Origin: Sphingobacterium multivorum
GTDB lineage: Bacteria; Bacteroidota; Bacteroidia; Sphingobacteriales; Sphingobacteriaceae
DNA: 64,000 bases
NCBI RefSeq assembly: GCF_039511225.1
Contig: NZ_CP154261.1
Span: 186,001 to 250,000 of the forward strand
Reading direction: 5' to 3'
A model generated the notes under the pieces. That model had not been told where the DNA came from. It saw only the letters and a program-made list of their open reading frames with translations, and did not search any database. The stretch's first letter is position 1; each line of letters starts with the position of its first letter. A program made the translations under genes and the position numbers. This document shows, piece after piece, positions 26,742-35,173 of this stretch.

Positions 26742-27758
26742 ATGAAAACAAAAATAGTATTGATAGCTGCGATGACTTTTGGAGTTGGGTCATTGTTTGC
26801 TCAGCAAGAGACAACGATAGATACTGTCCCTAAAAATCAAAACATTCTAAATAACGTCAATGCAGCTAACCCTGTTACATCAGGGGAAGTGATCCAAGAT
26901 ACAATTCCTTTAACAGATGGATTTTATCAGGCCAATAGCATGGAGGATGCTGTCCCCTTTGCATATCCTGAGGTGAATAAGAAGAATATTCGTTTTTACA
27001 AACGTGTATGGCGTGATATCGATCTAAAAGATGAAAAGAATAATATCCTTGCTATTCCTGGAAACTCTTTGATTGAGGTGGTCATGAAAGCCATTGAAAA
27101 AGGGAAACTTTCGCTCTATAGTCCGGATGATGATTCTTTCAAAGGCCGACTGAGTGCTCAAGAGGGGATGGCCCGTTTTGCGGATAGCGTACTTGTGCCA
27201 ATTTTTGATGGTGAGGGTAATCAGATTGATTCCAAAATGGCGCTTAATGAATTTGACCCGGCACGTGTGACCAAATTTAGAATTAAAGAAGATATCTTCT
27301 TCGATAAGCAGCGGAGCCGATTGGAAACACGGATTATCGGTGTAGCTCCTTTAATGAATATTACAACTTCCGCAGAGCTTGCGGAATCTGTCGGGGCGAC
27401 ACCTGCATTCTGGTTATATTTCCCACAATTGCGGTATAGTCTTATCCAAGTGGATATTTCTGATCCAGATAAGGGACTTTATGACATGACCATGGATGAT
27501 TTTTTTGTGCAAAACAAATTTGCAAGTACCATCGTGCGTGAATCTTCTCCGGGCATGTTGCAGAATCTAAAGGAAACTGAAAACGGCGGACAGCAGTTGG
27601 ACGGAAAAAAAGTAGAAGAGAAACTGGATGCGTATAAGAAGAAATTATGGAGTAACCCTAAAGGGGTAAAAGCCGAAGAGCTGGAAGGAACGCAGTCTAA
27701 TGACGGTAAAACTTCACAGAATCAAAACTTGCAAAAGGAAACGGAACAGAAATTGTAA
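26742..27758 (+). CDS. gldN: Type IX secretion/gliding protein GldN (PorN)
   Basis: A 338-residue periplasmic protein with signal peptide (about residues 1-20, ending LFAQ). The conserved GldN segments are present: KRVWRDIDLKDEKN, FRIKEDIFFDKQRSRLETRIIGVAPL, and FWLYFPQLRY near the end of the folded part. A charged, low-complexity tail follows (about residues 290-338). It partners GldK in the outer periplasmic ring of the T9SS. The gene is 32 bp after gldK and ends in front of a strong terminator, so gldK-gldN form one unit with no gldL or gldM between them. Confidence 0.92.
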   Translation: MKTKIVLIAAMTFGVGSLFAQQETTIDTVPKNQNILNNVNAANPVTSGEVIQDTIPLTDGFYQANSMEDAVPFAYPEVNKKNIRFYKRVWRDIDLKDEKNNILAIPGNSLIEVVMKAIEKGKLSLYSPDDDSFKGRLSAQEGMARFADSVLVPIFDGEGNQIDSKMALNEFDPARVTKFRIKEDIFFDKQRSRLETRIIGVAPLMNITTSAELAESVGATPAFWLYFPQLRYSLIQVDISDPDKGLYDMTMDDFFVQNKFASTIVRESSPGMLQNLKETENGGQQLDGKKVEEKLDAYKKKLWSNPKGVKAEELEGTQSNDGKTSQNQNLQKETEQKL

Positions 27759-27780
27759 AATAATGTAATTTATTTTATTC

Positions 27781-27820
27781 AAAGCGAGCTCTCTATTATA
27801 AGAGAGCTCGCTTTTGTTTA
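27781..27820 (+). terminator. Strong terminator after gldN
   Basis: A perfect 14-bp stem (AAAGCGAGCTCTCT with AGAGAGCTCGCTTT) around ATTATA, followed by TTGTTTA, starting 22 bp past the gldN stop. The symmetry would allow function from either side. Confidence 0.9.
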
Positions 27821-27913
27821 ATAATTCATTATTTAATAATGTGGAAATTATGAAACTGGTACCAATATTGCTATTGGTTGCAGGCGCACGATAAAAATCA
27901 CATTTGAATAGAA

Positions 27914-28876
27914 ATGAACAATAGTATTGAGAATATACAGAAACCCATTTTAGTAATTTTGGCCGCTGGTATGGCGAGCCGCTATGGATCGGCTAAGCAA
28001 GTAGAAAGCTTTGGGCCGTATGGTGAAAAGATAATCGATTACTCGATTTATGATGCCATTCGTGCTGGATTCGGAAAGATTGTTTTTGTCATCCGGGAAG
28101 AATTCTTAGAAATCATGAAAACAAATGTTGGAGCCAAACTTCCTGCATCTGTCGAGGTTGCTTACGCTTACCAGGATTTTGACCTAAAAAAGTATGGTAT
28201 TGATAGAGTTGTGGAACGCCAAAAACCTTGGGGTACCGGTCATGCCGTAATGAGTGCCGAGCATGAAGTGGATAGACCGTTTTGTGTAATCAATGCGGAC
28301 GATTTCTATGGCTATGATGCTTTTCAAAAGATGGCTGATTTTCTAACCCAAAGAGCAGATGATCAAGAGATGGCGCTGGTCGGTTTTGAAGTTGGTAATA
28401 CCCTTTCCGACTTTGGCTATGTCTCCCGCGGCGTATGTGAAGTGAATGGAACAAATCATTTGCAGAGTGTGACCGAAAGAACTAACATTTACCGAAAAGA
28501 CCAGGATATTGTCTTCGCACAGGAGGGAAAGGAAACTGTTTTACCTGGCGATACTCGAGTTTCCATGAATTTCTGGGGATTTACACCCAAAATATTTGAG
28601 ATTGCCCGTAGCTTGTTTCCTGATTTTGTAGAGAAAAACCATGAAAATCCCAAATCCGAATTCTTTATTCCTGATTTACCGGATTATATGGTCAAGCAAG
28701 GTATTGCCAATTTTTCGGTCCTGCCTACCGATGCAAAGTGGTTTGGTGTTACCTATAAGGAGGATAAGGAAGAAGTACAGCAAAGTATTCATCGACTGAT
28801 CGAGGCCGGCTATTATCCGCAGCGTTTATGGCAAGAAAAAAAAGTCGTGGATGAAAGTATTTATTTGGATTTTTAA
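27914..28876 (+). CDS. Sugar-phosphate nucleotidyltransferase-like protein
   Basis: A 320-residue GT-A-like nucleotidyltransferase. The nucleotide loop is VILAAGMASRYGSAKQ (about residues 14-29, with the Arg and Lys of the family pattern). INADDFYGYDAF carries the metal-binding Asp pair, and VGFEVGNTLSDFGYVSRG continues the sugar-binding lobe. It differs from RfbA and GalU in the loop GMASRYG. Relatives occur as single genes in Bacteroidota and are annotated only as nucleotidyltransferases. It is bracketed by two terminators and so is transcribed alone. The sugar and nucleotide are unknown. Confidence 0.75.
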   Translation: MNNSIENIQKPILVILAAGMASRYGSAKQVESFGPYGEKIIDYSIYDAIRAGFGKIVFVIREEFLEIMKTNVGAKLPASVEVAYAYQDFDLKKYGIDRVVERQKPWGTGHAVMSAEHEVDRPFCVINADDFYGYDAFQKMADFLTQRADDQEMALVGFEVGNTLSDFGYVSRGVCEVNGTNHLQSVTERTNIYRKDQDIVFAQEGKETVLPGDTRVSMNFWGFTPKIFEIARSLFPDFVEKNHENPKSEFFIPDLPDYMVKQGIANFSVLPTDAKWFGVTYKEDKEEVQQSIHRLIEAGYYPQRLWQEKKVVDESIYLDF

Positions 28877-28904
28877 AAATTACTATTTCTTTTAATATAC
28901 ACCA

Positions 28905-28940
28905 TAAAAGTTCTCCGATATCACTGGAGAACTTTTACCG
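28905..28940 (+). terminator. Terminator after the nucleotidyltransferase gene
   Basis: TAAAAGTTCTCC pairs perfectly with GGAGAACTTTTA (12 bp) around GATATCACT. It begins 29 bp after the stop at 28876. The downstream T tract is partly within the stem. Confidence 0.78.
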
Positions 28941-28960
28941 TATTTATACCATTTATTTGG

Positions 28961-28968
28961 TAAATTTG
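28961..28968 (+). promoter_or_regulatory. Bacteroidota-type -7 box (TAAATTTG) for the PglF-like gene
   Basis: TAAATTTG followed by CA matches TAnnTTTG. It lies just past the preceding terminator and 39 bp upstream of the start at 29008, the expected place for a new promoter. Confidence 0.5.
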
Positions 28969-29007
28969 CACAAACTTAAACCTTGAAAGGGATTTAATAT
29001 TTTTTTA

Positions 29008-30921
29008 ATGAGTAATGTATGGAAAGAGGGCTTATCTATTAATAAGCCACGTTGGATCATTCTGTTGTTGGATATGATCATAGTCGCGATCGCTTTCTTT
29101 GCCAGCTATGTGCTGATCTTTAAGCATAGAGGTGGTATTGAGATCGAGGCAATGCAACAGCAGGGCCTCCTGGTGTCTGCCATATACCTAGTTTGGTTCT
29201 GTCTACTAGGGACTTTTAAAGGGGTGGTTCATAAAACAGGTATACGTGAACTGCAGCGCATTGTGATGGCTATTGTACTGGCTTATTTTTCTACGGTGCT
29301 TATCTGTAGAATATTGGAATGGTCGCAACCCGAATTTTTAAAAACGATCTTTCCTTTTTCAGATACTCAATTGCTTTTCCACGCCTTGATTGCGGGGTTC
29401 GGAATGACCTTTAGCCGTGTACTTTATCGAGCACTCTATCACGAGCTAATGTGGGGTAATAAAGACAACCGTATTCCGGTGATCTTGTTTGGAGCTGGAA
29501 ATATGGGCAATACAACCTTTCATTTTATCCATACCACATCACGCAACAAATATCGGATTGTAGCCATTATGGATGATAATCCGCATCGTATTGGCAACCG
29601 AATACAGGGTTTTAAGATTCATGATATCAGTGAGCTAAATAAAGCATTTGTTCAGCGGCATGGCAATGCTGCTGAGCTTATCGTTGCAATAGATAATAGG
29701 GCTCCCGAACGATTAAGCAGAATTTTTAAGTTGGCCGAACCGATTCCTTTAATTGTTAAAATTATTCCAGATACGGCTCGTTTGATGGCAGGGGAGGTGG
29801 CGACCCGACAAATACGCAGTTTGCGCATAGAGGATCTGCTGGGACGTAAAGCGATCGACCTGGACAATCCTGCTATTGCTGCAGAGATGAAGGGACAGAT
29901 CGTATTGGTGACAGGGGGAGCAGGTTCTATTGGCGGAGAACTGGTGCGTCAGCTCGCGCATACGAATTTAAAGCAGCTTATTGTGGTAGATCAAGCGGAA
30001 TCTTCTTTGTATGATATTCAACAGGAGCTGAGCTCTTCCGCAAATTTTGCGCGTTGTGTATTTATGGTGGGCAATGTCCGGGATGCCGTATTTATGGATA
30101 CACTGTTTCAATTCTACAAACCAACATACGTCTTTCATGCAGCTGCCTATAAACATGTGCCTTTGATGGAAGCCAATCCATACGAATCTATTTTAACAAA
30201 TGTATGGGGTTCGTATAATGTTGCTTTGCTGGCCGATAAATATAATGTAGCCAAATTTGTTATGGTCTCCACGGATAAGGCTGTGAATCCGACCAATGTC
30301 ATGGGGGCTACCAAACGTGTAGCGGAGATTGCTATATCGACGGTGAATATAATCTCCAAGACCAATTTTATTGTCACGCGTTTTGGTAATGTGTTAGGAT
30401 CCAATGGTTCAGTCATTCCATTATTTGAAAAGCAAATGCTCAAAGGTGGGCCGCTGACAATTACCGATCCGAATATCACCCGTTATTTTATGACCATACC
30501 CGAAGCCTGCCAATTGGTTCAGGAAGCCGCAGTGATGGGTAAAGGCGGTGAAATATTTGTCTTCGACATGGGCGAACCCGTTAAGATTATGGATCTCGCC
30601 AAACAGATGATCCGCTTAAAAGGTTACAATTACCCCGAAGATATTGACATTAAAGTCGTAGGTCTCCGACCGGGTGAAAAGATTTTTGAAGAGCTTCTGG
30701 CGAATGGGGAGAATACCGAAAAGACGTATCATGAGAAGATTATGATTGCAAAGGTCAACACCCCAGACCTGGCATTGCAAAAAGCACGAATTGAGCAACT
30801 TTGTGCACTCGCCAAGACTGCAGATCCGAATGATGATAAAATGAAACTAGTGCAATTGGTTAAAGATATCGTACCGGAATTCCGCTCCCAAAATTCTGTT
30901 TTTACTTCATTGGATAAGTAA
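29008..30921 (+). CDS. Membrane-bound UDP-GlcNAc 4,6-dehydratase-like protein (PglF/WbpM type), paralogue 1
   Basis: A 637-residue protein with about four N-terminal membrane helices (residues 16-140), a first Rossmann-like domain (VILFGAGNMGNT near 157), and the catalytic SDR domain starting at VLVTGGAGSIGGE (near 302). STDKAVNPTNVMGATK (near 421) has Met in place of the SDR Tyr, with the Lys four residues on, as in PglF and WbpM. It would make UDP-4-keto-6-deoxy-GlcNAc, the substrate needed by the PglE-like enzyme of the main cluster. A close paralogue is at 56273-58273, so either or both may serve. Confidence 0.87.
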   Translation: MSNVWKEGLSINKPRWIILLLDMIIVAIAFFASYVLIFKHRGGIEIEAMQQQGLLVSAIYLVWFCLLGTFKGVVHKTGIRELQRIVMAIVLAYFSTVLICRILEWSQPEFLKTIFPFSDTQLLFHALIAGFGMTFSRVLYRALYHELMWGNKDNRIPVILFGAGNMGNTTFHFIHTTSRNKYRIVAIMDDNPHRIGNRIQGFKIHDISELNKAFVQRHGNAAELIVAIDNRAPERLSRIFKLAEPIPLIVKIIPDTARLMAGEVATRQIRSLRIEDLLGRKAIDLDNPAIAAEMKGQIVLVTGGAGSIGGELVRQLAHTNLKQLIVVDQAESSLYDIQQELSSSANFARCVFMVGNVRDAVFMDTLFQFYKPTYVFHAAAYKHVPLMEANPYESILTNVWGSYNVALLADKYNVAKFVMVSTDKAVNPTNVMGATKRVAEIAISTVNIISKTNFIVTRFGNVLGSNGSVIPLFEKQMLKGGPLTITDPNITRYFMTIPEACQLVQEAAVMGKGGEIFVFDMGEPVKIMDLAKQMIRLKGYNYPEDIDIKVVGLRPGEKIFEELLANGENTEKTYHEKIMIAKVNTPDLALQKARIEQLCALAKTADPNDDKMKLVQLVKDIVPEFRSQNSVFTSLDK

Positions 30922-31105
30922 ACGTATTATGGCAAAGAGACCAGTTTGTTTTGCTAACGGGCTGTTTTTTTCTCTCTAAGGGTAGGGCTATTTTCAGTTT
31001 CGTAACCCGGATTCTGTGATTGCATGGCTTCGGCCTTTATGAATGTTACTCCTCCATTATTTCCACCTTCTTTGCTATAGTAAAAAGTTAAGACAGTTGT
31101 TTTAT

Positions 31106-31152
31106 TGCAACTGTATTGCTTTTGTTTTTATTATATTTGCAACTATATTGCA
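31106..31152 (+). promoter_or_regulatory. Paired palindromes (TGCAA-N5-TTGC) over a promoter box
   Basis: TGCAACTGTATTGC (31106-31119) and TGCAACTATATTGCA (31138-31152) are near-identical inverted repeats, 32 bp apart. The second overlaps a TATATTTG box at 31132-31139. This looks like a two-site operator for the lipoprotein gene starting at 31172. Confidence 0.5.
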
Positions 31153-31171
31153 TTAATAAAAGATATACTAT

Positions 31172-32080
31172 ATGATCAAACCAATAAAAATTATCCTGGC
31201 ATTTATGCTCGTATCTGAGCTTTTTGTATCCTGTAAAAAGGAAGGGGAGACACCTGAGGTCGTTTCACCAAAGGTAGAAAACGTAGAAATTGGCTATGCC
31301 AATAATAAACAAGCAATCCGAGGGCGGGATTTTCATTTTAATGCAGATATTCTGGCTGGAGATAAAATCGAGTCCGTTCGAGTCAAAATTTTGCCTAAGG
31401 CTGGGCTGACGAACTCATCGCCATGGAAAATGGAAATTGTTTGGGAAGAGTTTATGGGATTAAAAAATGCCAATGTGCATAAGCATTTTACCATTCCAGT
31501 GGAAGCTCCTGAGGGTAAATTTGATTTTTTATTTATCGTAAACGATGTTAATGGATCAAAGCTTGAGTTAAAGGAAGATTTTCAGATCTTCGATGCGGCT
31601 AATATGCCTGTTGACCCAATTGTGGACCGTGACATCTTCTCCCGAAACGATGATATGGTATACTATATGAATACCTATGTAGAGAATCCATTGGTTTTCA
31701 AAAAAGGGGATAAGTTTACGGCACGTGCGCAGATTAAGCAAATACAGGGGGATGGTATTTTATATACAGCATTGATCAGGCGAACCCTGAATCATTTTCC
31801 TGAAACGGTTGATAAACTTGACCTAACGAAGGCTATCATTATTTCTAAAGTTGAGCATAAAGATCTGGGACCGGCGTCAAAAGTCAATACTTACAAGTTG
31901 GTTAATGGCGTGATAAGTGGCGATGACATTATAATCGGTGCCGAGACAGATGGTTTAGGCAGTCAGATTACCGGTGACCGACAATGGCAATCTGGTCAGT
32001 ACAATCTCGTTATATTATATAAAAATACCACGTTTAATATGAATACTTTTAAGTCTATTCCCATTACTATTGAGTATTAG
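31172..32080 (+). CDS. DUF4625-like lipoprotein
   Basis: A 302-residue lipoprotein with signal ending at Cys21 (LFVSCKKEGE). Residues about 35-150 resemble the Ig-like DUF4625 domain (recalled), with AIRGRDFHFNADILAGDKIESVRVKI as core and a second beta-rich half. It should sit in the outer membrane, exposed or periplasmic. DUF4625 proteins are often linked to TonB-dependent uptake, but no such receptor is in this window. The gene stands alone behind an operator-like double palindrome and ahead of a terminator. The function is unknown. Confidence 0.68.
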   Translation: MIKPIKIILAFMLVSELFVSCKKEGETPEVVSPKVENVEIGYANNKQAIRGRDFHFNADILAGDKIESVRVKILPKAGLTNSSPWKMEIVWEEFMGLKNANVHKHFTIPVEAPEGKFDFLFIVNDVNGSKLELKEDFQIFDAANMPVDPIVDRDIFSRNDDMVYYMNTYVENPLVFKKGDKFTARAQIKQIQGDGILYTALIRRTLNHFPETVDKLDLTKAIIISKVEHKDLGPASKVNTYKLVNGVISGDDIIIGAETDGLGSQITGDRQWQSGQYNLVILYKNTTFNMNTFKSIPITIEY

Positions 32081-32106
32081 AAGATATTGGCCTAGTTAAC
32101 TATATC

Positions 32107-32142
32107 AAAGCTTTCCCAGTTAAGGGAAGGCTTTTACTTTTT
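32107..32142 (+). terminator. Terminator after the DUF4625-like gene
   Basis: AAAGCTTTCCC pairs with GGGAAGGCTTT (11 bp, one T.G) around AGTTAA, followed by TACTTTTTT, 27 bp after the stop. Confidence 0.8.
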
Positions 32143-32218
32143 TAATAGATGCTCTATAAGAAGGATGAATTACCGGTTTTACTTGAAGAAATTGCGACTG
32201 ATGTTATAGCTAATTATA

Positions 32219-32974
32219 TCATTGTCCGCTGATCGGGAGTTTACTGATATATATGATCGCTGTATCTGTGGAAGTTGGATAAGTACGTTCATTGCCTTTA
32301 ACAGTCCACTCAAAACGAGTTCCTTCAGCGCCAATATAAAGTCGATTTTTCTTATCGTGGTAGACATAGTTCAGTTGTCGGCGGAAAGGAAAATTGAGCA
32401 GCTGTTCATCTTTATCAGTAACTCTCACTAGTTTGTCTGGCTGCATTAACGGACGTCCATATTCTTTGTCGATGATTTCTTTGGGCTGAGGGACGATTTT
32501 GTAAGATTCGTTTTCACTGATTTTTGTTTCTTTTCGATTGACCCGTACTTTATCATAGACTTCGTAGCCGTATTTGCCCTTTGTGCTCCAACTTTTGCCA
32601 TGATCCAACGAGAATAAAAATGGACTTGTCGAATGGTCTTGGAAGTTGCTTAAAGCCATCAGTTCTCCCTGATACATACTGAAGCTTGGTATGCCAAGTC
32701 CTGCATCGCTGACCATTTGCCATGAAGCTCCTTTATCTGTAGTCATATAAATCTTGTACATGGTGGCCACAACCAGGGTGTCGTCGATATTGCCGTAAAT
32801 AGCCGATGTGCCTCTGAGCTGTCCCGGGATACTCAATTTCGTCCAAGTAGCATCTTTCGTTTCAATATCGATATGATCTTTCGGCTCAGTAGGGTCGTCC
32901 TTTTGGCAAGAACTAAAAAACAGGCCGATGGCGCAGACAAAAAGCAGGGTTCGTAGAGTCATTTTAAATTGCAT
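32219..32974 (-). CDS. Lipoprotein with BNR/propeller-like repeats
   Basis: Start set at the ATG at 32974 (MQFKMTLRTLLF...), because it gives a compact lipoprotein signal. The frame also has an ATG at 32998 and one at 32962. The lipid Cys is in GLFFSSCQKDD. After a short linker the protein has Asp-box-like turns, TTDKGASWQMV and SLDHGKSWSTKG, as in BNR or YCF48-type beta-propellers. At about 250 residues it can hold only part of a propeller or a small one. A perfect 21-bp palindrome at 33040-33060 lies in its upstream region. No function can be assigned. Confidence 0.65.
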   Translation of the reverse strand: MQFKMTLRTLLFVCAIGLFFSSCQKDDPTEPKDHIDIETKDATWTKLSIPGQLRGTSAIYGNIDDTLVVATMYKIYMTTDKGASWQMVSDAGLGIPSFSMYQGELMALSNFQDHSTSPFLFSLDHGKSWSTKGKYGYEVYDKVRVNRKETKISENESYKIVPQPKEIIDKEYGRPLMQPDKLVRVTDKDEQLLNFPFRRQLNYVYHDKKNRLYIGAEGTRFEWTVKGNERTYPTSTDTAIIYISKLPISGQ

Positions 32975-33039
32975 GTTTTTTGCGATTTGAGTAAACAAGC
33001 TGTGTGATTTTTAAGCTTAATATAATTTTAAAGATAGTT

Positions 33040-33060
33040 ATAATAACTTAAAGTTATTAT
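33040..33060. repeat. Perfect 10-bp inverted repeat (operator-like)
   Basis: ATAATAACTT, one A, then AAGTTATTAT. It lies 66 bp upstream of the chosen start of the - strand lipoprotein gene and is a candidate regulator site. Confidence 0.7.
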
Positions 33061-33240
33061 ATGTGTGGATATATATTTTTGTTTTCAATACTTTTCAAAA
33101 AGAAATGTAAGGTCGAAGGGAAAGTCTCCTCTAATATAAAACCTTTAAAGGGGAAAAATAAGATGCGATTGCAATGAAAGTTTGAGTAATTTTTAGCTGC
33201 AGAGAACCATGGCAAATAGTAGCCAAATTAAGCCTTTTGA

Positions 33241-33306
33241 CATTGCTCGTTCATTGCTCGTTCAGTGTTTGTTCAGTGTTTGTTCAGTGATTACTCAGTG
33301 TGTAAT
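33241..33306. repeat. Six tandem 11-bp repeats
   Basis: Units: CATTGCTCGTT twice, CAGTGTTTGTT twice, CAGTGATTACT, CAGTGTGTAAT. All begin CA(T/G)TG and change stepwise in pairs. The period equals about one turn of DNA. Confidence 0.88.
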
Positions 33307-33547
33307 GGATAAACATTGACTGATTACTATGTAAGAATTGATTGAAAACTGTTATTAGGCATAACTTTGCATTACTGTGTTTCGGTTTTATTGTTTATCT
33401 AATACCTAGGGAGGCAATTAGGGCAACCATCAAAATTGGCGGTAATCGGACTGTAGCTGGGGAAGCAGATTCTGTTATGTTTCTGTAAAGCTAAACTAAG
33501 CTGTTATGTGCGATCCTGCTATTCAGAGTTGCGTAGAATTGCATAAA

Positions 33548-33577
33548 AAAGAGGCTATTCAACTGGATAGCCTCTTT
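33548..33577 (-). terminator. Terminator of gldL-gldM
   Basis: AAAGAGGCTAT pairs with ATAGCCTCTTT (11 bp, extendable by two pairs). On the - strand it is followed by a T run (A45-A50 on the + strand). It starts 31 bp beyond the gldM stop. Confidence 0.86.
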
Positions 33578-33607
33578 CATTCGTTATTTAGAAACAGGTC
33601 GCTTACA

Positions 33608-35143
33608 TTAATTGGCCGTCAAAGCAACTGCATTGAGCTGTCTAGAGGTTCCATCAGGACCTACAGCAACGATATTGTCGAAGATAACGCGTGTGCCTGG
33701 TACAATGCCATTAAGGGCTGATGACATGCTTGAACTCAGCTGGCCACCAGAAGTGGACAGTACGATTGCATCCGCACGCGGCTTGGCAATGATCATCGTA
33801 AATTTGGTGACCCTAAAAGTTGCATCAAAGTCAAAGTTATCGAGTTTGGCAAAAAGTGCATTTTGTGCTTTCAATGCTACGGTAGCCATTGATCCGCCTG
33901 TTTTGCCCGCAAACTTGGCAATCGGATCCGGAATACGTTTCACACGGAATTCTGTCGAACTCAAAGTTTGTGTTTTTCCCGGTGCCACCTCAGCCGAGAC
34001 CGAGATATGTGCTGTACCCGGAGAACTTACTTTCACATTATACTTACCACCACCGGCACTGGAAATACTACCCCCACTCATGCTGACACGGATTTTATCG
34101 GTAGATGTACCGGGAGCTGATACCGATATCGGGTTGTTTACACCAATATACAGTACATTCATTTTGTCTGGTGATACCACTGCCGAAGGACGCGCAACCT
34201 GATAGGTCTGTTGCGGTGTACGATATTCTTTATAAGATCCGTCTGTCTGTTTGACTTTAATTACCCCAGTCCAGGTATAGATGCCTTCACGGCTGGTGTT
34301 GACCGAATAAACACCTTTTCCATCCACCACCTGAAGCGATGATCCATTGACCGAAATGGCCGGTTCAGATTTGGAATCGGATGCCGTCAGAAATACTTCG
34401 GCTTTGTACGGTTGGCCTTGTACCAAGTAAGAAGTCGGAGCCACAGCAACCGCTGCAAATTTGTCCAGGTTCACGACGGCCTGATCCATTTTACCTAAAA
34501 TAAGCTTAACCACATCAGACTCGGCGTTTTGTGCGTCGGTCTGTATTTTGGTCAAAATCGTCATGGCTGCGGTCAAAGGGGTACCACTGCCAAAATTAAT
34601 TTCCTCCCAGGATTTTTTGCCATTTACAGCCTTCTCCGGATCTTTAGCCTCCAAAGAGAATGAAACCATTTTTTGTTCTTCAGGTGTCAGTAGGGCCAAT
34701 AGTTTGGTACGCGTTGTATTGATTTTGTCTTTTAATTGGGCACCCTTTTTCTCGTTGATCATCAAATTTGGGGAGATGTCTTCGTTTTCACGTTGGGCAA
34801 GATCGCCCTTTTCTTCATCATAGCCACCGCCTTGTTTAACGAACTCTTCTTTTAAGGAAGCGATATATTGATTGAGTTCCCCAATAATAGCCTGTGCTTT
34901 TTTAGCCTTCTCATAAATGGGCTTGGCACGTGCGGGTTCTTCCTTTAATTTGGTGTTTTCGAATGCGGTGAACAGCTGCTGAACGGCCGTGCTGACATTC
35001 GACTTGGATGTTTCGAGACTGTTGTTGATATTTTTGAATGCATCCAAGATGGAATCCGGTACATTGAGCGCCAATAAGGCGAGCAAGACCAGATAGAGGA
35101 TGCCAATCATCCTTTGTCTTGGAGTTTCTCTTCCTAATGCCAT
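33608..35143 (-). CDS. gldM: Type IX secretion motor protein GldM (PorM)
   Basis: A 511-residue inner-membrane protein with one N-terminal helix (residues about 12-28, MIGILYLVLLALLALNV) preceded by the conserved GRETPRQR. The long periplasmic part shows alpha-helical then beta-rich domains, including LVQGQPYKAEVFL and VGVNNPISVSAPG-like segments seen in GldM. The C-terminal SSALNGIVPGTRVIFDNI leads to VGPDGTSRQLN. With GldL it forms the proton-driven motor that powers T9SS and contacts the GldK/N ring. It lies 30 bp after gldL and before a terminator. Its strand is opposite to gldK-gldN. Confidence 0.94.
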   Translation of the reverse strand: MALGRETPRQRMIGILYLVLLALLALNVPDSILDAFKNINNSLETSKSNVSTAVQQLFTAFENTKLKEEPARAKPIYEKAKKAQAIIGELNQYIASLKEEFVKQGGGYDEEKGDLAQRENEDISPNLMINEKKGAQLKDKINTTRTKLLALLTPEEQKMVSFSLEAKDPEKAVNGKKSWEEINFGSGTPLTAAMTILTKIQTDAQNAESDVVKLILGKMDQAVVNLDKFAAVAVAPTSYLVQGQPYKAEVFLTASDSKSEPAISVNGSSLQVVDGKGVYSVNTSREGIYTWTGVIKVKQTDGSYKEYRTPQQTYQVARPSAVVSPDKMNVLYIGVNNPISVSAPGTSTDKIRVSMSGGSISSAGGGKYNVKVSSPGTAHISVSAEVAPGKTQTLSSTEFRVKRIPDPIAKFAGKTGGSMATVALKAQNALFAKLDNFDFDATFRVTKFTMIIAKPRADAIVLSTSGGQLSSSMSSALNGIVPGTRVIFDNIVAVGPDGTSRQLNAVALTAN

Positions 35144-35173
35144 TGTTTTTGATTTAAGTGATACAAGAATTAA

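Larger units (their letters stand above)
32999..33607. other. 609-bp intergenic region with palindrome, phased repeats and terminator
   Basis: Between the - strand lipoprotein start and the - strand gldM end. It contains the 21-bp palindrome (33040-33060), six 11-bp tandem units (33241-33306) and the gldM terminator (33548-33577). A short + strand frame at 33506-33721 crosses the terminator and antisense gldM sequence and does not look coding. Confidence 0.6.

Noticed and set aside
33506..33721. 71-codon + strand frame
   Set aside because: It crosses the gldM terminator and runs antisense to the gldM end, with no coding-like composition.
33612..34202. 196-codon + strand frame antisense to gldM
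   Set aside because: It mirrors the codon pattern of gldM on the other strand. The gldM product is a full-length, motif-rich family member.
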